The notes under the pieces are model-generated. The model saw only the letters and a list, made by a program, of their open reading frames with translations, ran no database searches and had not been told where the DNA came from. Source: Nansenia antarctica (taxonomy: Eukaryota > Chordata > Actinopteri > Argentiniformes > Microstomatidae). From it: 64,000 nucleotides of DNA. Below are positions 1 through 9,182 of the stretch, one piece after another (position 1 is the stretch's first letter; each line of letters starts with the position of its first letter). The stretch covers positions 47,532,410-47,596,409 of the forward strand of contig OZ022342.1 of the NCBI GenBank assembly GCA_963989245.1, given 5' to 3'. Position numbers and translations under genes: made by a program.

Positions 1-1874
1 ATGGCCTGTATGTTGTATGTTGGAGATCTCCACCAGGATACCACTGAGACAATGTTGGATGAGAAATTCAGCTCTGCAGGTGCAACTACCATCCGAGTGT
101 GCAGGGACAAGATCACCCAACGATCCTTGGGGTATGCCTATGTCAACTTTCAACAGCACGCTGATGCAGAGCTTGCTCTGGAAACGATGAACTTTGATGA
201 CCTCCAAGGAAGACCTATGCGCATCATGTGGTTTCAGCTTGACCCTTCACTGAGGAAGAGTGGGGTAGGCAATGTTTTCCTCAAGAACTTGGAGGAATCT
301 ATTGACAGCCAGACCCTCTACGACACGTTTTCTACATTTGGAAAGGTCCTTTCCTGTAAGGTGGTTTGTGATGAGAATGGCCAATCTAAAGGCCATGCCT
401 ATGTGCAATATGAGTGCCAGGAGGCTGCTGAGAGAGCCATTAAGAGGCTGAATGGCATGCTGTTCAATGACAAACCAGTGTTTATTGGACACTTCAAATC
501 TAACAAAGAACGAGAGGCTGAACATGGAGCCAGGGCCAGAGAGTTCACCAATGTGTACATAAAAAACCATGGCAAGGATATGGATGACCAAAAACTGAAG
601 GAAAAGTTTGAAATATATGGAACAACCCTGAGAGTCCGGGTCATGACTGATGTCAAGGGTCAGTCCAGGGGTTTCGGTTTTGTTTGCTTCGAAAGGCATG
701 AGGACGCCCAGAAGGCAGTCGACGACATGAATGGTCAGAACATCGACGGGAGAAAGGTCTACGTGGGCCGTGCCCAGAAGAGAAGAGAGCGCCAGACCGC
801 GCTGAAGCACCGGTTTGAACACATGAAGCATGAGCGTATGACCAGATACCAGGTTTGTGGCCTCCAGTTCTCTGATACTAACACAGAAGTTGATACTATT
901 TACACATAGTTATTGTTGATGTATTTGAGGTATGAAAAACATCTCACTAAACAGGTTTTTTCGCTTACCAGGGTGTCAATCTGTACGTGAAGAACCTGGA
1001 TGATGGCTGGGACGATGAGCGTCTGCACCGAGCGTTCTCCTCCTTCGGAACGATCACCAGTGCGAAGGTGATGATGGAAGGTCAACGCAGCAAGGGCTTC
1101 GGCTTCGTGCGCTTCTCCTCCCCCGAGGACGCCACCAAGGCCATGACTGAGATGAACGGCCGCGTCGTGGCCAACAAGCCGTTGTATGTGGCCCTGGCCC
1201 GGAGCAGGAAGGACCGCCAAGCACACCAACAGGCGTTCATCACAGAAGAGTACAGTGTCTGCGGCATGCCCGACCTAGTCATCGACCCCTACCAGCCTGC
1301 TCCACCATCTGGATACGTCATGGCTCCCGTTCCACAGCCCCAGACCTGTGGTGGTACTACCTACTACCTCACCAACCAGCTGGATCAACTGAGACCTCCT
1401 CCTGGCTGGGCCACCCAGAGTGTGCAACCTCAGTACTTCCAGAACATGCCCTCCTACATCATGCCTCACTACCCACAGCAGCACATGGCTCCTCCCCAGC
1501 TCCAGGTCCCCATGCAGCAGCAGCAGCAGCAGCCTGCTTCGCTGACTGCCTCCATGCTGGCCGCCACTCCTCCTGAGGAGCGGAAACAGCTGCTGGGTGA
1601 GTCTACTTTACGATCTTTAGATCCCCCATTAGCTATACTGTATAATAACTGTTACTGATTTGTTTGATTCTCCATCCCTCCAGGTGAGCATCTCTTCCAA
1701 CTTATCAAGGAAACTCACCCCAGTCTAGCTGCCAAGGTCACAGGGATGCTGCTGGAGATGGACAACGAAGAACTTCTCTACATGCTGGAGGCTCCAGAGT
1801 TCCTGAGCTCCAAGGTGGATGCAGCGGTCGCTGCGCTGCAGGCACACTGGGCTAAGGGCTGCACAGAAGTCTGA
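1..1874 (+). CDS. pabpc1-like: cytoplasmic poly(A)-binding protein (PABPC1/ePAB-like), 3 exons
   Basis: Binds mRNA poly(A) tails and translation factors in the cytoplasm. I read exons 1-852, 972-1596 and 1684-1874, with introns GT..AG at 853-971 and 1597-1683, joining in frame to about 555 residues. Four RRMs are visible. RRM1 has RNP2 LYVGDL (5-10) and RNP1 SLGYAYVNF (42-50); RRM2 has VFLKNL (92-97) and SKGHAYVQY; RRM3 has VYIKNH and SRGFGFVCF; RRM4 has LYVKNL (about 288) and SKGFGFVRF. A Pro/Gln-rich linker with a short Q run follows, then a C-terminal MLLE domain with core TGMLLEMDNEELLYML. The linker is shorter than in PABPC1 (about 636 residues in vertebrates). The window opens at an ATG, so the N-terminus may be incomplete. 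RRM1-3 lie in one uninterrupted exon, which is unusual for this family. Family assignment is firm; which paralogue is not. Confidence 0.9.
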
Positions 1875-2007
1875 CCCCCAACCAGCTTGAGTTCAATGAG
1901 ACTAAGACAAGGGATGGAAATCCAGACATTTAAAACCTACTCCTACAACATTTAAACATATTTTAACATAGAACAGCTTTTGCTATATTTTTTAATATTA
2001 CAGTATT

Positions 2008-2013
2008 AATAAA
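2008..2013 (+). promoter_or_regulatory. polyadenylation signal of the PABP gene
   Basis: An AATAAA hexamer lies about 135 bases after the stop codon at 1872-1874, in an AT-rich 3' UTR. It is the first such hexamer downstream on this strand and fits the end of the PABP transcript. Confidence 0.6.
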
Positions 2014-2696
2014 TTATTTCATTACCAAAATGAACAAAATGTACTCTGCTATGTCTGAGTGTCCTTTACTGTTTCAGTGATCAGAAGATCAACAGTGTGG
2101 TCCTGTAGAGAGAGACTTGATAGCTCTGCATTTTGGATTGTACATTTTGGAAAGTCATTAAATACCGCTGACTGTGATCAATTCTCAAACTATCTTCAGA
2201 GGCCAATACATCTCTGTGCTTCTAGATCTGGGCCAAACAATAACATTTGAGATCAGCAAGATTTGTTTACCTCTATTTGTTTACCTCTATTTGCCCTTTA
2301 TCGGGCAAATAACCGTTTTTGGTAACTTCCGCACACACTACAAATGGCGTCCCACTTGCGTAACAGTGAGGTCAAATAGCATATGGTTTCCACCCAGACA
2401 ATCAGCGAATCATGCTCTTTGTCAGCATATGCGTCATCATGGCATTTGACCAATCAGCAGAGGCCTGAGACATCTTGAAAACCTCCTCTTTTTTTTTTTT
2501 TTTTTTAAAGCTGCCATTTCATCTCCGTTCGGTTCACAAAGAACGGTGAAACTTCGAAAGTAACCATGGTAAGTTGACAAAACTCACACATTCTATGTTT
2601 GAATAGTTGTGCTAAATGATGACATGTGTGTTGTTTGCGGAGGACATAGTGAAATTAGTGAAATTACGGCATGAAAAAAGAAGGCACTATTATTTA
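2014..2696. other. intergenic, no gene recognised
   Basis: Short unrelated open frames only. There is a run of T at about 2490-2506. I see no recognisable protein, RNA or complete repeat here. Confidence 0.4.
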
Positions 2697-2846
2697 AGCA
2701 ATATCACACGAGAGGGAGTGTGTTATACTGAATATCAGCACGGCTGTGATTCGGTCATAGGTACGAGGCCGCCAGGCCGAGTACCGAAGACAATCACAGC
2801 CGTGCTGATATTCATTATAACACACGACCTCGAGTGTGATATTGCT
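2697..2846. mobile_element. palindromic MITE of about 150 bp
   Basis: The two halves are inverted copies: the left end AGCAATATCACAC matches the reverse complement of the right end, and the inner blocks around GAATATCAGCACGGCTGTG also match. The flanks on both sides read TTTA (2693-2696 and 2847-2850), a possible 4-bp target duplication. No coding capacity. The superfamily is not certain; a TTAA-type (piggyBac or Kolobok) derivative is possible. Confidence 0.65.
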
Positions 2847-2850
2847 TTTA

Positions 2851-3753
2851 TACAACAGTTCTACAGCGCAATTTATTAGTTAACAGTAATAAGTGACAAC
2901 AAATTATGATTTGTTTGTTTATTTAATCATTTATTTTGTCTCCGTCAAGAAGAAATAGTTCCACAACGGGACTGTTCAACTGGACTGTTGCCTAGTAATC
3001 TGAACACAAACTAGCTACTTTGTATCGTGTACATGTATTTGTACATTTCCATGTATTGTGCAACCAGTGAAATATGACTCGGTTGACAGTCGCTTTGGTG
3101 GCATGTGTGAATGTGATTCAGAGTCAGACCAGTTGACATCAGACAGCACGCTGCTCCATCGTTTTCTAGTGTGCACATTATAGTCAAATATCAACATAAG
3201 TCAACTCTCTAACAATGAATACGGTGAGGTATCCAGTAGTACACAGTCTATTCTAGCACAAGCAATTGAATCAGACGCGCCTCTTGAACTCACACTACAA
3301 ATGTCCGTAGGTTAGAACAGCAGTACGATGGCGCAGGTCCGCTCTACAATGTAGTCTAATTAACGGTCATTTAGAACACCTGTGCGGCGGAGTGATACGT
3401 ATAGTTAAAAGTCCCAGTGCTGTTATACTATATATCGTAACTCATGGAATGCCTCTTGTCCAATCAAATTACTTGGTCGGAACTAACTGTTGTATAATAG
3501 TCATTCGCCCTATCCATGTAGCACCTAGCGTTAGCATAGAATGTCCGTGTGTTAAACTTGCAAACAAACGCGCTCACTCGAAGGGGTCAAAAAGTGAAAG
3601 TGGAACTGTGTGATATTTACCTGATGTATTATTATTGTTATTATTATGTTATAATGTTGCCAAAGGTTTGTAAAACACTATAACTTGAGAGTTGTTTTGT
3701 GTTGGTTTAGTTAGTACAGCTGTAGTTTTGTATTGTGTAGCTTTGTAGGTTGT
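2851..3753. other. intergenic, no gene recognised
   Basis: AT-rich sequence with short meaningless open frames. A short motif, GATATTTACCTGATGTA (about 3612-3628), recurs at about 8862 and, with one change, at about 11710 and 12759, so this stretch probably shares ancestry with the flank of the piggyBac-related region downstream. Confidence 0.4.
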
Positions 3754-4260
3754 GTTATATGCAGTGTTGCCACAGTTACTTTGAAAAAGTATTCTGATTA
3801 CTGATTACTGATTACTCCTTTAAAAAGTAATCTAGTTACTTTACTGATTACTTGATTTTAAAAGTAACTAAGTTAGATTACTAGTTACTTTTTTAGTTAC
3901 TATTGGCAGCTGCCTAGGCACCCGACCCCCCCCCCCCCCCCCCCAACATAAAAATGAAAACTGGTTTTGCCAAAACTCACTTTATTTTAACAGTAACTTA
4001 AATTACATAATTAAACTTTAAACAATAACTTAAAACAACAAAATAAAGAGTCTTTCTTTGCCTCACCCAACATAAATACTTGTTTTTAAACAATAAAATA
4101 AATATAATCTTTATTTAACACAGTAACTAGCAAGGAGTGGTTTCACAAAACCTAAAACCTACCCTGACCATTCAGATATGATCCTAATATAATCCTAATC
4201 CTAAACTGGGTGAGTCTGAGTTTATCAATGAAGAGTGAACTCAGCTGTCAAGACTGGAAG

Positions 4261-4360
4261 GAGGCCATGAACACGCTATGGAGGCCATGAACACGCTATG
4301 GAGGCCATGAACACGCTATGGAGGCCATGAACACGCTATGGAGGCCATGAACACACTATG
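4261..4360. repeat. 20-bp tandem repeat, 5 copies
   Basis: The unit GAGGCCATGAACACGCTATG is repeated five times, the last with one change (ACACACTATG). It lies inside the hAT element, just past the transposase stop codon, that is in its 3' untranslated region. Confidence 0.95.
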
Positions 4361-6468
4361 AGTGAAACAGTGGAAAGGGGCGAGTAAACCAGTGGTTGTA
4401 TCTCATTAACAGAAGCTTCTCAAACCTCTTGTCAGAAAGTCTGTTCCTTCTAGGCGTGAGCACCAAACCTCCCAGACTAAAGAGCCGCTCTACAGGAGCG
4501 CTAGATGGGGTTGGAGTGTTATACTTCAAGAAAATGTTCTTAATGTTTGGATACTGATTCAGAATCTGAAGCTCATGCCCTGACCTCAAGTAGTCCATGA
4601 CTTCCTTTTCTGCCGAGTAGGTCTCCTCTGGCTCCGCCTCAAAAGCAAAAAAGTCCATCTCGCCTTGGTTGGCAGTCGTGGTGGGTACACTGGCAGGGCT
4701 CTGTGCTGCAGGAGCAGTTTTGCGACATTCTGCTGTGAGAAGCTCCTTTACTTGCTCCCTCCTACCTTCATCTCTCAGCCATCGGAGTTTGAATTTTGGA
4801 CAACTACCAGCTGCGAGAAGGGCATCTTTGTTGTCCAGCACACTGGCAAAACGAGTCTGGATAGCCTGAAAGATATAATTTGATATGTTTATTATTATCT
4901 AGTTGTAGCCTATAAGGTCTATTATTTATACCTTTATTTACTAATTATGTATGCAATTAGTTTGTGCAACTGACAACCTACATACTGCAGTATGGTGTGA
5001 CTCTGCTCCATGTTCATGAATAGTGCAATGAAAATGTATTTATTTATCTTTAAGATGGAACAACATAGCATACCTGCACTATGGCATCTGGAAGGCCTGC
5101 AGTCATCTTGGATAGGGTGTCTTTCACAGCAAGGGTCTTCTGCATCAGGACTTCAAGTGTGGGCAGTAAAGTCCCATACGGACAGTCACCTTGTAGGATA
5201 TCCAGTGCTATAGTTAGAGGCTTCATGACGGTACAGTACTCATGCAGGTACTGGTACTCCTGGTCTTTGAAGCACTTCACTCCCAGCTTGTTGCACAGAG
5301 TAGTCAGCTCATTCATGGGGATTTCTGCGATTCTCTTTATGGCTTCGTAAAAGGAATTCCACCTTGTGGATGTCGGTACCAGGAGCTTTCTTTTGTTTAC
5401 CTCCTCCACCGTTTCTGACGCAACGGTAGATCGGCTTGCTTTCGTCCAGAGAGCTGTGCATTTTGCTGTGCTGCTCCTATACACAGCCTTGCTCTCTGGT
5501 TTGGAAGTGATGTACTTCTCCACATCACTTGTAGAAATAAGGTTGAGGGTATGTGAAGCACACCTTTGGTGCGGGGGAAGAATCAGCTGGCCATCACTAT
5601 CATCCTCAGCTGATAGGATTTCTGACACATCTAAAAAAGTGACATCATCCGTGGCCTCCTCCACCGTCTCATCATCGGACTCTGTGACAGCAGGCTGATA
5701 GACTTGAAATGCCTTGACAAAGTTAGATCCATTATCTGTCACTGTTGCTACTACTTTGTTGATTAGTCCATATGAAGAGTGAATGTTTTCGATTTCTGCA
5801 CCAATAACATCATACGTGTGTCTACCGCGGATTCTCCTACACGCCAATGCAGCCTTGTTGCGGTCTAATGTGGATCTACTAATCCAGTGGAGCGTTACTC
5901 CCATATAGCTCCTATTGTTAGCTGTCCAAATGTCCGCTGTAGTTGACACATAGTCGACCTCGTTCAGCGCAGCCTTCAGATGTTTTTCCATCTCTGCATA
6001 CTCCTTCTCCAAGTACGAAGAAAAAGATGTTCTGTGAGGTAGCTCGGCATTGGTAGTAGTGGGGATCTTGTTAATGATGGCACGGAAAGAGGGCGAGTCA
6101 ACTGTGTTTATGGGCAGCATTTCCTCTACAACATACCGCCCGACCAATTTATTCAACTCTCCCACACTTACAGGTTGTGATTTTGTAGGCCTACTGAAGT
6201 CCAGCTTTTGTTGCTTGAGCGGTGTGGGACCTCCCGCAGAAGTCGAGGCCGCGGTCTCTGGGACTTTCTCCGCGAGCTTGACTGTGCTGTGCTGAGATTC
6301 CAAATGTTTCTTTAAATTTGATGTTGTGGTTTTACCACAGGACAATATTTTCTTTCCAGCACAGAGTGTACAACGAACATTTATGTTCTTGTCATCCTTT
6401 GCTGACACAAACTCAAAATAATCCCTATATTTCCAGCTATTTAACGCATATCTCTGTTCTCGCTCCAT
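4356..6468 (-). CDS. hAT transposase, ZBED-like, two exons
   Basis: Cuts and rejoins the ends of the surrounding hAT element in the nucleus. I read exon 1 from 6468 to 5074 and exon 2 from 4865 to 4356. The intron (5073-4866) runs GTATGC to TTTCAG in phase 0, giving about 634 residues. The start is the ATG at 6468 (MEREQ), although the frame stays open upstream to 6636. A BED zinc finger has C33, C36, H55 and H60. The RNase-H-like core includes DIWTANN and VTDNGSNF, followed by an RCASHTLNL block. The C-terminal hATC dimerisation domain shows SSAPVERLFSLGG. I see no stop or frameshift in the two exons. The intron is ordinary sequence and unlike the LINE-tail introns downstream. Confidence 0.88.
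4866..5073 (-). other. intron of the hAT transposase
   Basis: Donor CAG/GTATGC and acceptor ATCTTTCAG/GCTATC on the minus strand. Removal joins the catalytic half to the dimerisation half in frame. The sequence is AT-rich and shows no LINE tail and no flanking duplication. Confidence 0.75.
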
Positions 6469-6969
6469 TGTGTAGGCTATACGCTTCTGTTTACACTGTG
6501 CAATCAGCGTGGTGATACACGTGAGCGATTCTGCTGCACCTCGTGTTGAAAACGTGATCACTGACGTCACTCCCCAAGACGCGAGAAAAGCAATAAATGT
6601 TTGTTTACTATCGAACATTACAAAGAAATACTGCATTTAGCCTAAGTTATGAGGTAGTAACGCAATAGTAACGCACAGTCACTTGAATAAGTAACTTTAA
6701 TCCGATTACTGATTTGGAAATAGTATCGCGATAGAATACTCGTTACTGGGAAAAGTAATCAGATTAGAGTAACACGTTACTTAGTATCGCGTTACCGGCA
6801 TCACTGGTTATATGTTATATGTTATGTTTGTGTCACTTTAGTCTTATTTGTATTTGATGTCTGGTAGTTGTCTACATATAAATAGTGAATGACATTCTAT
6901 TTGATCTATTTTGTCAGTTTTATGACCTTATAACAGTTGTTTTATGTTTTATTGTTTAATTTTTAGCAC

Positions 6970-8733
6970 ATGAGGATTTCTTCCAAGATGTTTTACGGCA
7001 AGAGGAAGGTTATTGTGCCAGCCCACCCTGCCATCAGTGATGAAGAGGACGAGGAGGAAGATGTGGCAGATGTGGCAGACCCTGACTTTGTTCTGCCCAC
7101 CCACAACCATGACCTTCCAGGCCCAAGTGACACGGGCCTTGGAAGAGCCAAGAGGAAGCGCATGCAGCCTGCAGTGGAGGTGTTCCAGGACAATGATGAC
7201 GATGACGACGATGATGACGAGCAGCCAGCACCACAAGCCAAGAGGCCCACCAAACCCAGGAAGTCAGCAGCCAGGCCAACCACCTGGCACAAAGTTGACC
7301 TGGACAACGCAGCCCTGCCTGAATACCAGCACAACCCCCCGGACCACATTGAAACCCCTTTTCAATACTTCACGAGGTACTTTAGCCCTGAAGTCATTAG
7401 TCATATCACATACCAAACCAACCTGTACACCTCTCAAAAGGATATCAACACAACTTTCACCACCAATGAGGATGAAATAATTACCTTTCTGGCCATCCTC
7501 ATCTATATGGGGATTGCTGAGCTCTCAGCTGTGGAAGATTACTGGGCCATGGAGACCAGGGTCCCTCAAGTTGTCGACCTGATGTCATGGTGGTTTTGTA
7601 CATGGTATGGTTTTGTACATGACATGGTGCTCTACCAGGGCCAGACTACGCTGGAGGCCCACGGTGTGCCCATGACACCTCAACAACAAGCCATGGGTGT
7701 CACCAGCCAGACCGTCTCTGTCCTGGCGAGTACCATGACCTTTCCCACCACCACAGCCATCTTTGCCGATAACTTTTTCACCAGCCTGGAGCTGGTGCGA
7801 TACCTCAGAGACCAAAATTGCAGATACACAGGGACAGCCAGGGACAATAGAATTGGAAAGCCTCCAATCAAATCTGTCAAGGAAATGGAGAAAAAGGCTG
7901 TCCCTCGTGGTGAATGTGACTACACCATGAGCGATGATGGGATTCTGGCCGTCAGGTGGAAGGACAACAAAACGGTCACTTTGTTGTCAACAGACATGGG
8001 GGTGGAGCCTATGTCCTCAGTCGTCAGGTACTGTCACTTTTATCTTCTTACTATGCTCCTCTTACTGTATTTTTATAATGTATGTAAAGCACTTTGAATT
8101 GCCCTGTTGTATGAAATGTGCTATACAAATAAACTTGCCTTGCCTTGCCTCAGGTACTGCAGCGAGACAAAGACAAAGGAGCATGTTAGCTGTCCAGCTG
8201 TCATCCGGACTTACAATGCCAACATGGGGGGCATTGACAAGAGTGACATGTTGGTCCACCTCTACCGCACCCCCATGAAGTCCAAGAGGTGGTACATGCG
8301 CTTATTTGCATACGCTATTGATCTCAGTGTCACCAACGCCTGGATCGTTTACAAGCGGGACTGCAAGGCCCTTGGTGAGAATGGCGTGCCTCTGAAGAAC
8401 TTCAGGATACAAGTGTTCAGGGGTGCCAGCAGGCAGATGCCAGCCACGTCTCGCTCCCGAAGAAGCTCGTCATCGTTGTCATCTCCTAACCCTAACCTGA
8501 CCGTTGCTGTTGTCCCAAAGCCTGTCCGGGGACACCGCAGTCACACCCCAGATGAGGCTGTGCGGTTTGATATGTGTCTCTTCCATGCCCCTGTACATGC
8601 CCAACGCCAGACCTGCAAGTACTGCAGCAAGAAAGGGAACATTCTGAGGTCAAATTTGATCTGCAGGGTCTGCAAGGTCCACCTCTGCATGAACGCTGAC
8701 CGTAACTGCTTTGTTGCTTACCATGAAGAATGA
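6970..8733 (+). pseudogene. piggyBac transposase (PGBD-like), internally deleted
   Basis: A piggyBac-type transposase would move TTAA-flanked elements. The N-terminus (start 6970 or 6988) is acidic with an eight-residue Asp run. The DDE core begins near the PFQYFTRYF block. After DLMS (about 7585) the sequence jumps to GFVHDMVLYQG, so roughly 100 residues carrying the first catalytic Asp are missing. The junction sits on a 13-bp direct repeat, GGTTTTGTACATG. The second Asp (IFADNFFTS) and third (RWKDNKTV) motifs remain. The frame is then interrupted by an L2 tail at 8028-8153 and resumes with CPAVIRTYN and MGGIDKSDM. The C-terminal cysteine-rich finger (CKYC, CRVC, CMNADRNC) is present to the stop at 8733. 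It cannot be catalytically active without the first Asp. Clear terminal repeats were not identified. Confidence 0.85.
8028..8153 (+). mobile_element. L2-clade LINE 3' tail inside the piggyBac gene, spliceable as an intron
   Basis: The sequence TAAAGCACTTTGAATTGC, then CTATACAAATAAA and a TTGCC repeat, is the same 3' tail that ends the longer L2 copy at about 45560-45630. The flanks carry a 10-bp duplication TCAGGTACTG (8024-8033 and 8150-8159). Within it, CAG/GT falls at both ends, so removing 8028-8153 as a GT..AG intron restores the frame exactly (VVR then YCSETKTK). Without removal the frame hits a stop near 8097. Confidence 0.8.
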
Positions 8734-8759
8734 AGATGTGGCCTAATGCTATCTCATGT

Positions 8760-8929
8760 GTAACAAGTAATATGCTCCCAGTGTGGGAAATGTATATAAT
8801 ACATTTGGTTATTTGCTAAGCCAATGATAGCTGGGTCAGGTGACAAGGTTAGGGTCTGTGTGATATTTACCTGATGTAACATGTAATTTATTATTTTGTA
8901 ACATGCTCCCAGTGTGGGAAATGTATATA
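8760..8929. repeat. tandem copy of the flank motif around TGCTCCCAGTGTGGG
   Basis: TGCTCCCAGTGTGGGAAATG occurs at about 8772 and again at about 8904, about 130 bases apart, with related sequence between. The second copy is split at a TA by the pogo element that follows and continues after 11645 as ATACATTTGGTTATTTGC. Confidence 0.7.
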
Positions 8930-9182
8930 CCGTATTTTCCGCACTATAAGGCGCACTTAAAAGTCAAAAAAAAAAAAAAAAACGACAGTGCGCCTTATAA
9001 TCCGGTGCGCCTTATATATGGATCAAAATGTAAAAATTACATGACCAATATTTTTTTTTTTATAATAATAAAATGTTTCAGTACGACTGGTAAACTGCAA
9101 AGCCGCACCGCTTGCAGCATTACGGTAATCAGTAAACACCGGTGCTTACTCACAGTCCCACACCAATAAAGAAGACGACAAA

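Larger units (their letters stand above)
3762..6806 (-). mobile_element. hAT DNA transposon, apparently complete
   Basis: Terminal inverted repeats begin CAGTGTTGCC on the left and CAGTGATGCC (reverse complement) on the right. The flanking 8-bp target duplication GTTATATG is perfect at 3754-3761 and 6807-6814, which is diagnostic for hAT. Subterminal regions are full of GTTACT/AGTAAC repeats, likely transposase-binding sites. The single gene, on the minus strand, has a BED finger, an RNase-H-like core and a dimerisation domain. Perfect flanks and open exons argue for a recent insertion. Confidence 0.92.

Noticed and set aside
247..831. Minus-strand open frame of 194 codons opposite the PABP gene
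   Set aside because: A shadow of the RRM-coding strand; it has no recognisable domain and its codon use mirrors the true gene.
4866..5073. A fifth LINE-tail intron, in the hAT transposase
   Set aside because: The intron has no LINE tail, tandem-repeat end or flanking duplication; it looks like an ordinary ancestral intron.
4665..5698. Plus-strand frames opposite the hAT transposase
   Set aside because: Antisense shadows; the minus strand gives a full, domain-rich transposase.
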